DNA of 64,000 nucleotides from Streptomyces tendae (GTDB taxonomy: Bacteria; Actinomycetota; Actinomycetes; Streptomycetales; Streptomycetaceae): the NCBI RefSeq assembly GCF_014650435.1, contig NZ_BMUY01000004.1, forward strand, positions 62,001 to 126,000, written 5' to 3'. The notes beneath the pieces are model-generated. The model was not told where the DNA came from. It searched no databases and saw only the letters and a list, made by a program, of their open reading frames with translations. Shown piece after piece: positions 1 to 8,922 of this stretch. Numbering within the stretch: the stretch's first letter is position 1; each line of letters begins with the position of its first letter. A program made the translations under genes and the position numbers.

Positions 1-2
1 AC

Positions 3-509
3 GACTCGAAGCACGCGATCGAGGAGCACCTGAGGAAGTCCGGCCTCAGGGCCTCGATGGTTCGCGCGACCGCGTTCATGGAGAACTTCACGAACGTGAT
101 GGCACCGAGCCTGGAGCAGGGAGAGATCGTGCTGAGGCTGCCGCTGCCGGAGGACGTCCCCCTGAAGATGATCTCGGTCAGGGACATCGGCCGGGTCGCC
201 GCCGCGCTCCTGCTCGACACCGCGCAGGCTCCCGGCGGAGCCGTCGAGCTCGTCGGCGACGAGCTGACGGGCCCCCAGATCGCCGCGGCGTTCGGCGCGC
301 GCAGCGGGCTCCCGGCACGATACGAGGTCCTCCCGTTGAGCGTGCTCCCCACCGACCTCGACAGGGTGATGTTCCGCGAGTTCGCGAAGGCGGCCGAACA
401 CCCCTCGGGCCCGTCGGTGGTGCGCTCGATCGAGCCGGCCACCCTGGATCTGGCCGAGTGGATCCGGGCTTCCGGCTGGACCGCGCCGACCAACGTGGCT
501 GGTTCCTGA
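3..509 (+). CDS. NmrA/NAD(P)H-binding family protein, 5' end outside window
   Basis: The reading frame is already open at base 3, before the first in-frame ATG (57), so this is the C-terminal 168 residues of a gene that starts upstream. The visible part runs through a stretch typical of NmrA-like NAD(P)-binding proteins: 'RATAFMENF', then 'ISVRDIGRVAAALLL' (the D-I-G helix) and 'VELVGDELTGPQIAAAF'. The N-terminal Rossmann GxxGxxG motif would lie outside the window. Such proteins act as atypical SDR reductases or as NADP-sensing regulators, and the sequence does not decide between these. The stop is TGA at 507-509. Downstream is a decayed acetyltransferase gene, not an operon partner. The family call is fairly sure; the function is not. 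Confidence 0.8.
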   Translation, partial: DSKHAIEEHLRKSGLRASMVRATAFMENFTNVMAPSLEQGEIVLRLPLPEDVPLKMISVRDIGRVAAALLLDTAQAPGGAVELVGDELTGPQIAAAFGARSGLPARYEVLPLSVLPTDLDRVMFREFAKAAEHPSGPSVVRSIEPATLDLAEWIRASGWTAPTNVAGS

Positions 510-539
510 GCCCCGGCCGCGACGCACGCCCCGCGATCG

Positions 540-730
540 TGCCCACGCTCTCGGCGCTCTGGGCGCGGCAACGCATCCGCCAACGGTTGTGGACCAACGG
601 CGTGCTCGTGGCGGCGCGAGGGATCCACCAGAGCTTCGGTTTCACCCCCGCCGACGTGGAGCGCCACCACAGCTACGGCCATGACCTCGTCGGCCAGAAC
701 TGAACCCTCGGCCTGCACCCCGACACGCCG
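540..730 (+). pseudogene. GNAT (MarR-GNAT type) acetyltransferase C-terminal remnant
   Basis: The frame ending at 703 reads 'LWTNGVLVAARGIHQSFGF' and then 'ERHHSYGHDLVGQN' followed by TGA. This matches the C-terminal end of GNAT N-acetyltransferases, particularly the MarR-GNAT fusion family, where the text is usually LWTNDVL..AR.IY...GF and HHSFGHDLVGQTW. The TGA sits exactly where the conserved Trp codon is expected, and the following codons read TLGL, so a TGG-to-TGA change probably ended the frame. No catalytic acetyl-CoA binding loop or N-terminal domain is present upstream. This is a gene relic with no expected activity. Confidence 0.6.
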
Positions 731-1091
731 GACTCTTCCGCGCGCCGCACAGGGCCCAGGAGAGCCGCCCGTGAACCGGCCGGCTCTGCCGGAGACGCCG
801 CCACCGACCCGCCGCGACCCCGACGGCGGTCTCCCGCTGCACGGCCGGCGTTTCGACGACCCTGTCACGCTTGTCGACTCCGTCGACAACACCGCCCAGG
901 GCCTGATCGACCTCTTCACCGAGCACGGCCGGTGAGCCCGTGACCGACGCGCCGCCTGGGCCTGCGCCGGGCAGGTCAAGCGCGTCCGACTTGCCATCAC
1001 CGCAAGGTTCCGTGCCAAGCGCGAAGCTCCTGGCAAGACTGCCGGCCCAGGCGTCTCGCCACTGCTCCGCTCTCCTCAGGATGAGAAGCAC
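731..1091. other. Gene-free stretch, no recognised feature
   Basis: About 360 bases lie between the acetyltransferase remnant and the lipoprotein-hydrolase remnant. A short frame on the plus strand ends at 935 (GLPLHGRRFDDPV and onward) but matches no family I recognise and has no convincing ribosome binding site. I see no strong promoter, hairpin or repeat. It is probably eroded coding DNA. Confidence 0.4.
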
Positions 1092-1501
1092 ATGATCACT
1101 GCACAACGACCGCCGTGCCGCGCCCTCCGCACCACGCACCCGGTGGCAACCGTCGTCCTCGCCTTCCTGCTCATCCTGGCCACCGCGGCCTGTTCCACGC
1201 CGACGACACGTCAGGACGTTCCCGCCCACGCCGCCGCCACACAGGACGATCCCCGCTTCGAGGGCACCTTCCGTCACGAGTTCGCCGAGGTCGACGCGTC
1301 CGCATGCACTACGTGACGGGCGGCAGGGGCACACCGGTCGTGTTGATCCACGGCTGGCCGCAGACCTGGTACGGCTGGTGGGCGATCATGCCGGAACTCG
1401 CCGAACACCAACGGCGCCGGGGGCGTCCGGGCCTTCAGAAGTTCATGCAGGAAATGGCGGAGGGGCTGGCCCGCCGCGCCGAGGAGTTCCGCGGCGACTG
1501 A
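1092..1501 (+). pseudogene. Frameshifted lipoprotein alpha/beta hydrolase (epoxide-hydrolase-like) remnant
   Basis: The first frame starts with a lipoprotein-type signal (hydrophobic VATVVLAFLLILATAA, then Cys at a lipobox) and runs to 'FRHEFAEVDAS' before hitting TGA at 1314-1316. In the +2 frame the text continues as 'MHYVTGGRGTPVVLIHGWPQTWYGWW', the oxyanion HGWPQ region of epoxide-hydrolase-like alpha/beta hydrolases. A frameshift near 1295-1300 therefore splits the gene. After 'MPELAEH' the family sequence is lost: the nucleophile elbow and catalytic His are absent, and a short unrelated tail ends at 1501. This means a frameshift plus a large deletion, so no enzyme is expected. An intact homologous hydrolase occurs at 46846-47778. 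Confidence 0.65.
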
Positions 1502-1532
1502 GCGAAGCCTGGGCCGCCGGGCCCGCCGGGGC

Positions 1533-3911
1533 TCAGCCCACCGGCTTCGCGCCCTCCTCCGCTCGCCGCTGCGCCGGTGTCCTGGAGCGAGCGAGCCCCT
1601 CCTGCTCGTCCGGACACAGGCACTCGATCAGGTAGTCGCCCGTGTCCGGGGCACGGGTCACTCCGTGGGTCTCGCTGCCGAAGCCGGGGAAGCGGCGGTC
1701 GAAGGCTTCCAGGGCGCCGAGATAGCGCAGGAGGGGCCCGTTCTCCTCTCCCACGCTCTCGCCCGGCATGAGGACCGGGATGCCGGGCGGCGTCACCGTG
1801 ACCATCGCCGCGGCGACCCGGCCCGGTGCGTCCGCCAGGCGGATGCGTTCCGTGCCGCCACGGATCAGCCGCTGGTAACAGAGCTGGGGCGGGGCCACCG
1901 GCTCCGGGAGTCGTCGAAAGGCAGTGTCGAGCAGCTCGACCAGGCGGGTCTCGCGCAGGTGGTCGTGCATCTCCTGGCAGAGGTCGCGCAGACTCCGCCC
2001 GGAGTAGCGCCCCGGGTAGGTGGCCACCGACGCGGGCAGCACGCGGTCCAACGGGGCGCCACCGTCGTAGAGATCCTTGAAGTCCATGAGGGCGTCCAGC
2101 AGCGTGCCCCACTTGCCCTTGGTGATCCCCATGGAGAACAGCACCAGCGCCGTGTAGCTGTCGGTCTTCTCCACGACGATGCCGCGGGTGGTCAGGTAGG
2201 CGGTCAGCACCCGTGCCGGGATGCCCCAATCGGCCATCGTCCCGGTCGCGTCGAGCCCCGGGCACGTGAGGGTGACCTTGATCGGGTCGAGCATGCAGTA
2301 GCCGTCGGTCAGGCCCGGGAAGCCGTGCCAGTCCGCGTCGGGTGCGAGGTGCCAGCAGGACGGCTCGGTCCGCAGCAGGTCCGCCGGAGCCTCGTCGAAG
2401 GGCAGCCGCGACCCGCTCCCGGGATCAGTCACCTCGTTCGGCTGCCACACACCGAAGAACCACGGCGGCCGGTCTCCGGCAGCCTCGATCCGACGCCCGA
2501 TCCGCACCATCTCCTGGCGGAACCGGACCGCCTCCGACACCGCTTCGTCGACCAGCCACTGTCCTTGAGGACCGTCCATCATCGCCGTGGCCACGTCCAG
2601 TGAGGCGATCATCGGATACAGCGGTGACGTCGTACCGTGCATCATCAGCGCCTCGTTGAACCGGTCGTGCTCCACCGGTGCCCGCGGCGCGGTCCGGACG
2701 TGCACCATGGCTCCCTGCGACAAGGCCGCCAACAGCTTGTGGGTGGACTGGGTCGCGAACACCGTCGGCCGGTCGGGGCCGGGGAAGGACTCCTCGTTCA
2801 CCGACATGCCGTACCGGCCCGCGTACAGCGGATGGAAGCGGGCGTACGCGAACCATGCCTCGTCGAAGTGCAGCCGGGGTGTGCTGGCCGCGAAGGCCCG
2901 GGCTGCCGTGATCGCGTCGTAACACAGCCCGTCATAGGTGGAGTTGGTGAAGACCGCGTACTGGGCGCGGGACGAGACCGCATCCCTTGCGAGGAGGCTC
3001 TCGGCGCTCCGCGCCGCCACCGAGTCCGCCGCGATCTCGGCCGGCGGCAGCGGCCCGGCCAGCCCGTAGCCGTTGCGGGTGGGAACGAGGTACACCGGGC
3101 GGGCGCCGGAGACGACGAGGCCGTGCAGGACCGACTTGTGGCAGTTGCGGTCCACCAGGGCGATCTCGTCGCCGGTCACGCTGAAGTGGCCGACCAGACG
3201 GTTGCACGTGGAGTCCCCGTGCAGGACGAAGTACGTGTGGTCGGAGCCGAAGACCCGCGCGGCATTGCGCTCCGCCTCGCCGATCGGGCCGGTGTGCTCG
3301 AACAGCGAGCCGAGCTCCTCCACCGAGATCGACAGGTCACTCCGCAGCAACCGCTCCCCGAAGTAGTCGTGGAAGGCCCGGCCCACGGGCGACTTGAGGA
3401 AGGCGACACCGCCGGAGTGCGCCGGAGTGTGCCAGGAGTACTCGTGCGCGTCGTCGAAGCGCCGCAGTGCCTTGAAGAACGGCGGAAGCAGGCCGTCCTG
3501 GTAGGCACGCGCGGCTGTGGAAACACGGCCCGCGATGAACGCCGGCGTGTCCTCCAGCGGCCACACGTAGCCCACCACGGCTTGGGACACCCACAGCGGC
3601 AGCTCACGCAGTCCCTCGCCCGCCATGACCAGGAACACCGGCAGGTTCTGGAAACGCCGCGCGATCCGGCGCAGCACCACGGCTCCGCCCGGCCCGTCCT
3701 CGGCCCCGGGCGGGAGCTCCCAGGCGACCATCGCTGCGGCCACGCCGGCCTCCGTCCTGAGCACCGCCTCGGCGTCGAGTGCGCTCACGGCCCGGCGGAC
3801 CTGCAAGCCGCGGTCCCGGATCCCTTCGGCGATGCGCGCCAACTGCCCAGCGCCTGCGCCTCCTTCGTCCGGCCCTTCCGCCACCGCCATCAGGACCATG
3901 CCGTCGGTCAT
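1533..3911 (-). CDS. Orn/Lys/Arg decarboxylase (PLP-dependent, fold type I)
   Basis: The 792-residue protein has the order of the bacterial inducible basic amino acid decarboxylases (AdiA, SpeF and LdcC class, 710-760 residues). A flavodoxin-like wing domain covers about 1-115. The PLP domain follows, with 'WHTPAHSGG' near 160, 'LHGDSTCNR' near 231, 'NSTYDGLCYD' near 325, 'HFDEAWFAY' near 348 and the Schiff-base Lys in 'ATQSTHKLL' near 391. A C-terminal domain ends the protein. It should decarboxylate arginine, ornithine or lysine to the polyamine or diamine; the substrate cannot be fixed from sequence. The ATG at 3911 follows GGGAGGGGAGGG; an upstream in-frame start at 3998 lacks support. 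The gene stands alone, with a 600-bp upstream region carrying an orphan inverted repeat at 4076-4099. Confidence 0.92.
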   Translation of the reverse strand: MTDGMVLMAVAEGPDEGGAGAGQLARIAEGIRDRGLQVRRAVSALDAEAVLRTEAGVAAAMVAWELPPGAEDGPGGAVVLRRIARRFQNLPVFLVMAGEGLRELPLWVSQAVVGYVWPLEDTPAFIAGRVSTAARAYQDGLLPPFFKALRRFDDAHEYSWHTPAHSGGVAFLKSPVGRAFHDYFGERLLRSDLSISVEELGSLFEHTGPIGEAERNAARVFGSDHTYFVLHGDSTCNRLVGHFSVTGDEIALVDRNCHKSVLHGLVVSGARPVYLVPTRNGYGLAGPLPPAEIAADSVAARSAESLLARDAVSSRAQYAVFTNSTYDGLCYDAITAARAFAASTPRLHFDEAWFAYARFHPLYAGRYGMSVNEESFPGPDRPTVFATQSTHKLLAALSQGAMVHVRTAPRAPVEHDRFNEALMMHGTTSPLYPMIASLDVATAMMDGPQGQWLVDEAVSEAVRFRQEMVRIGRRIEAAGDRPPWFFGVWQPNEVTDPGSGSRLPFDEAPADLLRTEPSCWHLAPDADWHGFPGLTDGYCMLDPIKVTLTCPGLDATGTMADWGIPARVLTAYLTTRGIVVEKTDSYTALVLFSMGITKGKWGTLLDALMDFKDLYDGGAPLDRVLPASVATYPGRYSGRSLRDLCQEMHDHLRETRLVELLDTAFRRLPEPVAPPQLCYQRLIRGGTERIRLADAPGRVAAAMVTVTPPGIPVLMPGESVGEENGPLLRYLGALEAFDRRFPGFGSETHGVTRAPDTGDYLIECLCPDEQEGLARSRTPAQRRAEEGAKPVG

Positions 3912-4508
3912 GCCGCCCTCCCCTCCCCCGGTGGCCCACGCCACCCGGGAACCAGTGTTCGCGCACCTGCTCACGCGAATCACCGACAGCCGGCCCAAAC
4001 CACCCCATCAGGGCCCAGCGCGGACTACCGCTTGACGGGCGGATCAGTGTCGTCGAACGCTGCCGGCCCGACTTGATGGGCAAGTTGCTACTTGCCCATA
4101 GTGGCGTCGTGGCCGACGATCGCGGTCCTCGATCCCGGCGACCATCACCACCACGGCCACGAACCGTCCCCACAGGTCACGGGATACGGGGTCGCCGGAG
4201 CCGACGGTCGTCGCGGTTTCCACGGACCACCACGGGGCCCGCGGAAAGGTGGTCAGCTGCGCCCCGGCGCACCGCGCTCGGCGAGGACGGTGACGAATCC
4301 GGCCAGGAGAGACCGGACAGCATGCGCGGCGTGCTCCGCCACCGGCCGGATCGACGGTGCGGCAACGCGCCGGTGTCCGCCGGACCACCCGAACAGCGGG
4401 TGTCAGGTGGCGGGGCCGTGGTGGGTGTGCCTTCCCGCCCGAGATGCGGGCGGTGCAAGGCTTGCCTAGCGTCAGTGCGAGATCGGCTACGCGCGCTGGG
4501 AGAGGTCC
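3912..4508. other. Long divergent intergenic region between decarboxylase and DUF1254 gene
   Basis: About 600 bases hold the upstream regions of both divergent genes. The one clear element is a perfect inverted repeat at 4076-4099. Open frames here are low-complexity GC-rich readings with no family resemblance or SD. A TTGCCT hexamer at 4462-4467 could be a -35 for the DUF1254 gene, but no good -10 follows at the usual distance. Confidence 0.5.
4076..4099. promoter_or_regulatory. Perfect 9-6-9 inverted repeat, probable operator
   Basis: The arms ATGGGCAAG and CTTGCCCAT are exact reverse complements around the spacer TTGCTA. The size and symmetry fit a dimeric repressor site. It lies 165 bp upstream of the decarboxylase start and 410 bp upstream of the DUF1254 gene, so the decarboxylase is the more likely target. 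There is no T-run to support a terminator, and no regulator gene is adjacent. Confidence 0.5.
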
Positions 4509-5846
4509 ATGACGGACGAGCAGTTGGAGCGGTTGGCGACGCAGGCGTGGCTGTATGGCTATCCGCTGGTGACCGCGGCGGTGACCAAGGACGTCATGAC
4601 GGCGGTCGCCGCACGGGACGACGAGCGGCGCAAGGCCCCGGTCAACCAGTTCTGCTACATGCGCCACACGCCCGACGCCACCTTCACCGAGGTGGTCTCC
4701 CCGAACGCCGACACCCTGTACTCCAGTGCCTGGCTGGACCTCTCGACGGAACCGCTCGTCCTGAGCCTGCCGGACTTCGGGGACCGCTACTGGATGGTGC
4801 CGATCCTCAACGCGTGGTCCGATGTCGTCGGCGCGCCCGGCTGCCGGCAGGACGGGTCCACCGCCGGGCCCTTTCTCCTGGCCGGCCCCTCCTGGTCGGG
4901 CCAGGCGCCGCAGGGCATGACCGTGCTGAGGTCGTCCACGGCCATCAACTGGATCATCGGCCGCTATGCCACCGCCGGCCCCTCGGACGACGCGGCCGTC
5001 CATGTGCTCCAGGACGGCACCCGGCTGACTCCCTTGTCGCGGTGGACCGGAGATCCGCAGGAGTACACCCCTCCCTCCGACGTGAGCGTCGCCGGCGGGT
5101 TCGACGCGGTCACCGCACCCGTCAGCCAGGTCCACCGGCTCAGCGGTCGTACCTATTTCGCGCGGCTCAACCAGCTCCTGGTGGACAACCCGCCGAACCC
5201 CGCCGACGCCGCCTTCGTCGAGCGACTGTCCCGGCTGGGCATCTCCCCCGGAGCACGCCTCGACGACCAGCCGCAGGACGTGCTCGCCGCGCTGGACGCC
5301 GCGGCCGCTTCGGGCCCCAGGACGCTGCGGGGCTTCAAGTCGCAGGCGGAGGACCCCCAGAACCAGGTCAACGGATGGACCGTTCACCGCGGCCTGGGCG
5401 ACTACGGGACCAACTACGCCAAGCGCGCCATGGTGACGTGGGTCGGCTACGGCGCCAACCTCGACGTGGACGCGCTCTACCCCCACGCCACCAACGACGG
5501 TGACCGCCGGCCCCTCGACGGCGCTCACCGCTACGTCCTCCACTTCGACGCGGGCCAGACCCCGCCCGTGCGGGGCTTCTGGTCGCTGACGATGATGAAC
5601 GACCGGCAACTGTTCGCCGACAACCCTCTGGACCGCTACGCGATCGGCGACCGCAGCGGCATGCGCACCCACTCCGACGGTTCCCTGGACATCTACGTCC
5701 AGCACGACAACCCGGGACCCGAGCGCGAGGACAACTGGCTTCCCGCGCCCGAAGGGAGCTTCAACGTCTTCCTACGCCTGTACTGGCCGGACGAAGCGGC
5801 CCTCGGCGGAGACTGGACCCCGCCGCCGTTGCGACGAACCGACTGA
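4509..5846 (+). CDS. DUF1254/DUF1214 domain-containing protein
   Basis: The 445-residue protein has the two-domain plan of this family. The N-terminal DUF1254 part carries 'AWLYGYPLV' and 'VSPNADTLYSSAWLDLS', and the C-terminal DUF1214 part carries 'NYAKRAMVTWVGYGANL', 'HFDAGQTPPVRGFWSLTMMN' and 'QHDNPG'. The biochemical role of the family is not settled. Members are often secreted, but this one has no signal peptide and begins directly with MTDEQLERLATQAW, so a cytoplasmic location is expected. The start is well supported by GGGAGAGG 3-5 bases upstream of ATG. A GAP-family membrane protein follows 20 bases after the stop and is probably co-transcribed. The family call is confident; no function is assigned. 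Confidence 0.9.
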   Translation: MTDEQLERLATQAWLYGYPLVTAAVTKDVMTAVAARDDERRKAPVNQFCYMRHTPDATFTEVVSPNADTLYSSAWLDLSTEPLVLSLPDFGDRYWMVPILNAWSDVVGAPGCRQDGSTAGPFLLAGPSWSGQAPQGMTVLRSSTAINWIIGRYATAGPSDDAAVHVLQDGTRLTPLSRWTGDPQEYTPPSDVSVAGGFDAVTAPVSQVHRLSGRTYFARLNQLLVDNPPNPADAAFVERLSRLGISPGARLDDQPQDVLAALDAAAASGPRTLRGFKSQAEDPQNQVNGWTVHRGLGDYGTNYAKRAMVTWVGYGANLDVDALYPHATNDGDRRPLDGAHRYVLHFDAGQTPPVRGFWSLTMMNDRQLFADNPLDRYAIGDRSGMRTHSDGSLDIYVQHDNPGPEREDNWLPAPEGSFNVFLRLYWPDEAALGGDWTPPPLRRTD

Positions 5847-5866
5847 GCGGAACAGGGCGCGCGGTC

Positions 5867-6511
5867 ATGGTCCTCGATCTTCTGGTGATCGGTGCCGCCA
5901 TCACTCTGGGGCCGCTGCACAACAGCGCTTTCATCCTGCTGCTCTCCTCACGCCGCGGTGTGCGCCAGGGTCTGGCGTTCCTCCTGTCGTGGCTGGCCAA
6001 CCTGATCGTGGTCATCGCCTGCGTGCTGCTGTTGACCGGTGGCCGGCCGCCGGAGCACCACAGTGCGCCCTCCACCGCCGCGATCGCCGCGAAGCTCGCC
6101 ATCGGTCTGGCGCTGGTGCTCTACGGCGCGCACCGACACCGGCGACCGCGGACCCCGCGCAGGCCGCCTCGCTGGGCCGCCCGCATCGACGACGCCTCCC
6201 CGGCCACGGCCGCCGGCCTGGCATGGGTGCTGCAGCCCTGGGCCCTGGTCGGCGCCGGTGCCGCCACCGCCGTCGACGCGGACCTCCCCACCTCCGCCGA
6301 CTGGCTCGCCCTGACCTGCTACTGCCTGCTGGCCACGTCGAGCCTCATCGCCATGGAGCTGTACGCGCTCAGGTCGCCGCAGGCCGCGGGGGCCCGCCTG
6401 CGGGCCCTGCGCAGGTGGGTGGACCACCATCAGGAACGGCTGATCGTCACGCTCTCCCTGCTGGTGGGCCTGTGGCTGACGGTTCGCAGCGCCTACGAAC
6501 TGGCGACGTGA
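5867..6511 (+). CDS. GAP family (Sap/sulfolipid-1-addressing-like) membrane protein
   Basis: A 214-residue integral membrane protein with about six hydrophobic segments. It opens with 'LLVIGAAITLGPLHNSAFILLLSSRRGVRQGLAFLLSW', which resembles the G-A-P signature half of GAP/Sap proteins related to the LysE-like fold. A central basic loop (HRHRRPRTPRRPPRW) separates the two halves. In mycobacteria some members help export peptidoglycolipids or sulfolipid; the substrate here is unknown. It is read in the same direction as the DUF1254 gene, 20 bases after it, so the two probably form one transcript. The SD is weak, consistent with coupled translation. The family assignment is moderately sure. Confidence 0.75.
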   Translation: MVLDLLVIGAAITLGPLHNSAFILLLSSRRGVRQGLAFLLSWLANLIVVIACVLLLTGGRPPEHHSAPSTAAIAAKLAIGLALVLYGAHRHRRPRTPRRPPRWAARIDDASPATAAGLAWVLQPWALVGAGAATAVDADLPTSADWLALTCYCLLATSSLIAMELYALRSPQAAGARLRALRRWVDHHQERLIVTLSLLVGLWLTVRSAYELAT

Positions 6512-6604
6512 GCGGAGCCGTCGGACCGGCGGTCATGTGAGGGCCCGACGCGCTCGCCCGATCGCGCCGCGCACGCCAGGTCGCGCAGGCCGTGGAACCG
6601 CAGG

Positions 6605-6725
6605 CTGTGGAACCGCCCAGCATCGGGTACCTGACCCGGTCGACGGCGACGTTGCGCCGGTAGTCACGGACCGCCCCCGGCCAGCGCGTGTCCTGGCAGA
6701 TCACGGCGAACCGCGCGGACATGAG
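6605..6725 (-). pseudogene. S33 tripeptidyl aminopeptidase-type hydrolase remnant
   Basis: The minus strand from 6722 reads 'RFAVICQDTRWPGAVRDY' and then 'RRNVAVDRVRYPMLGG'. This is the conserved stretch of secreted S33/tripeptidyl aminopeptidase hydrolases (AI.C.D..WP....Y..NV..DR.RYP..G). Only about 38 residues are recognisable, and the sequence on both sides has lost the family pattern. The rest of 6512-6859 shows no other gene, promoter or repeat that I can support. It is a short gene relic downstream of the CocE-type hydrolase gene. Confidence 0.55.
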
Positions 6726-6859
6726 ATTCCCCAGGTCCGCGGGCAGCTCGGGGAGAAGCAGGTGTCCGCCCGTGTCGACGGCCTCCCAGAACTCGGCGAC
6801 CCCCCGTCACGGCGGTCCGTCGGGCGTGTAGCGCAGACCCCCTGCGCCGTGGAGTGCGG

Positions 6860-8908
6860 TCACAGCAGGTCCCGCGGCACCGTTTCGTTCCAGGTGCGGG
6901 AGAACACCCGGCGACCCGCCTCGTAGCCGTCGAGGGTGGCGTCCACGAAGAAGCTCTGTTCGTCGCAGCTGAGCCGGGTGTGGGTCACCACGCTGACGTC
7001 CCAGTCGTCCCGCCTGAAGCGCATGGTCCAGGTCGACTCGCCACGCGCCGAGGTGAAGTCGTCCGCCGTCGCCGCGTACCTTTCGTGGGCCCGGCGGCCG
7101 ACGTCCAGGCCGATGTCGTCGCAGCGGATCAGACCTCGGTCCTTGACGATGTCCAGTTCGGCGTCGTAGCCGATCAGGTCGCGCCTCACCTCCCAGCGTT
7201 CCTCCGGAGGGGTCAGCGTGGTCGTCGTCAGCGGCGGTGTCCCCTCCGGGACGCCGAACGGGTCGGCAGGTGTGTCGTCGGGGCGGTGCGTCGGCCGGAC
7301 GGGCAGAGTGAGGGTGCTGGAACGCTCGTGGACGCTCAGCTCGGCGGGCCTGGGCGGCGGCCAGGCGAGCGGCCAGTAGGAGGTGGACAGGGACAGCCGG
7401 ATCCGGTGTCCGGGCGGGAAGGACTGTGCCACTCCGTTGAGCTGGACCGTGGCCCGGTAGCGGCGGCCGGGTTCCAGCGGCTCGGGCTGCTCGGTGCTCT
7501 CGCAGCGCGTGAGGTTGAGCAGCCCGTAGGTCACCCGGGTCGCGGCGCCGTCGGGGCGCACGTCGGACAGGCGAGCGGCCACCATGGCGACCGGTTCGGC
7601 GACCGACAGGTCGAGTTCCACGGTCGGTGAGCCGAGGATCTCCAGCGGTTCGGTGAGCGGATCGGTCTCGAAGACGAGGGAACCGCCGTCCTCTTCGCGC
7701 TGGTCGTAGGGCAGGTCAGGCGGCGCGTTGTAGGAGGCCCACTTGCCGGCGAACTGGCCGACGGACAACGGCGACCGCACGGTCAGCACGTCGCCTGCCG
7801 CGGCCGTCTCGCCGCGGTGGGACGGCTGCTCCACCGGGTCCTCGATGCGGTGCCGGCTGAGCGGGTGCGTGACCGGGTGGACGTTCGGCGAGGGCCAGGA
7901 CGGCTCCGCCACCCAGCGTCCCGGCCGTTCCTCGTACGACGTGGACGGCGGCACGCTGTCCTGCATCCAGGTGCGCAGCATGGGGCCGTCCATGACCCCG
8001 TTGTCGACGCCCTTGAGCCAGTGGTCCCACCAGCGCACCACCTCCTGGAGGTAGCCGATGGCGGGGCCTGGTTCGCCGAGGTGGGGGAACTTGTGCGACC
8101 AGGGGCCGATCAGCCCCTTGCGGGGCGCGTCCAGGTTGGCGAGCAGCCGGGTGACGGCGTTCGAGTAGCCGTCGGCCCAGCCGCTGGAGGCGAGGACGGG
8201 GCACTGTACGGCGTGGTGGTCCTCGGCGACCGAGGCGTGCCGCCAGTAGTCGTCGCGGCGCTGGTGCCGGAGCCATTCCAGTACCCAGGGCCGGGTGTGT
8301 TCCAGGCGTTCGTGCCACATCTCGCGCCAGCGGTCACCGACCACGGCCGGGTCGGGCGGGCAGGTGGCGTAGGCGAACATGGTGCCCGCCTCGGCCAGGT
8401 TGTCGGACAGCATCGCGCCGCCCATGTAGTGCATGTCGTCGGCGTGCCGGTCGTCCGTGAAGGAGGCGATGACGATGGCCTTGAGGCTCGGCGGCTGCCT
8501 GGCCGCCACCTGGAGGGCGGCAAAGGCGCCCCAGGAGATGCCCATCATCCCGGTGCTGCCGTCGCACCAGGGCTGGTCGGCGAGCCACGCCAGCACCTCC
8601 TCGGCGTCGCGCTGCTCCCGTTCCAGGTACTCGTCCCGGAGCACCCCCTCCGACTCCCCGGTGCCGCGCAGGTCGACGCGGACACACGCGTAGCCGTGCC
8701 CGGCGATGTAGGGGTGGTGGATCGAGTCGCGGACGGCGGTGAGGTCCCGCTTGCGGTAGGGGATGTACTCCAGTACAGCCGGCACGGGTTCGTGGTCGGA
8801 CGACAGGGGCCGCCACACACGCGCCGACAGGCGGACGCCGTCGGACATCGGGATGACGACGTGCTCTTCTTCCTTCGTCTCGTGGGGCAGTCGGGTCACG
8901 TAACGCAC
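6860..8908 (-). CDS. CocE/NonD family alpha/beta hydrolase (X-Pro dipeptidyl-peptidase-like)
   Basis: The 682-residue protein carries the CocE/NonD plan: an N-terminal catalytic domain beginning 'VVIPMSDGVRLSARVWRP', with 'PYRKRDLTAVRD', 'RVDLRGTGESEG', the nucleophile elbow G-I-S-W-G and a probable catalytic His in 'IGPWSHKFPH'. A C-terminal jelly-roll of the PepX_C type follows ('PSLVF'-like strands, SFPPGHRIRLSLS). The family hydrolyses esters or amide bonds, including acyl-ester and X-Pro substrates. There is no signal peptide, so it should be cytoplasmic. I chose GTG at 8908, preceded by AAGGAG at 10 bases, just 14 bases after the stop of the ATP-grasp gene. The two genes must be co-transcribed, and a role acting on, or protecting from, the ATP-grasp product is an inference. 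Confidence 0.88.
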   Translation of the reverse strand: MRYVTRLPHETKEEEHVVIPMSDGVRLSARVWRPLSSDHEPVPAVLEYIPYRKRDLTAVRDSIHHPYIAGHGYACVRVDLRGTGESEGVLRDEYLEREQRDAEEVLAWLADQPWCDGSTGMMGISWGAFAALQVAARQPPSLKAIVIASFTDDRHADDMHYMGGAMLSDNLAEAGTMFAYATCPPDPAVVGDRWREMWHERLEHTRPWVLEWLRHQRRDDYWRHASVAEDHHAVQCPVLASSGWADGYSNAVTRLLANLDAPRKGLIGPWSHKFPHLGEPGPAIGYLQEVVRWWDHWLKGVDNGVMDGPMLRTWMQDSVPPSTSYEERPGRWVAEPSWPSPNVHPVTHPLSRHRIEDPVEQPSHRGETAAAGDVLTVRSPLSVGQFAGKWASYNAPPDLPYDQREEDGGSLVFETDPLTEPLEILGSPTVELDLSVAEPVAMVAARLSDVRPDGAATRVTYGLLNLTRCESTEQPEPLEPGRRYRATVQLNGVAQSFPPGHRIRLSLSTSYWPLAWPPPRPAELSVHERSSTLTLPVRPTHRPDDTPADPFGVPEGTPPLTTTTLTPPEERWEVRRDLIGYDAELDIVKDRGLIRCDDIGLDVGRRAHERYAATADDFTSARGESTWTMRFRRDDWDVSVVTHTRLSCDEQSFFVDATLDGYEAGRRVFSRTWNETVPRDLL

Positions 8909-8922
8909 GGGGGGCGTACTCC

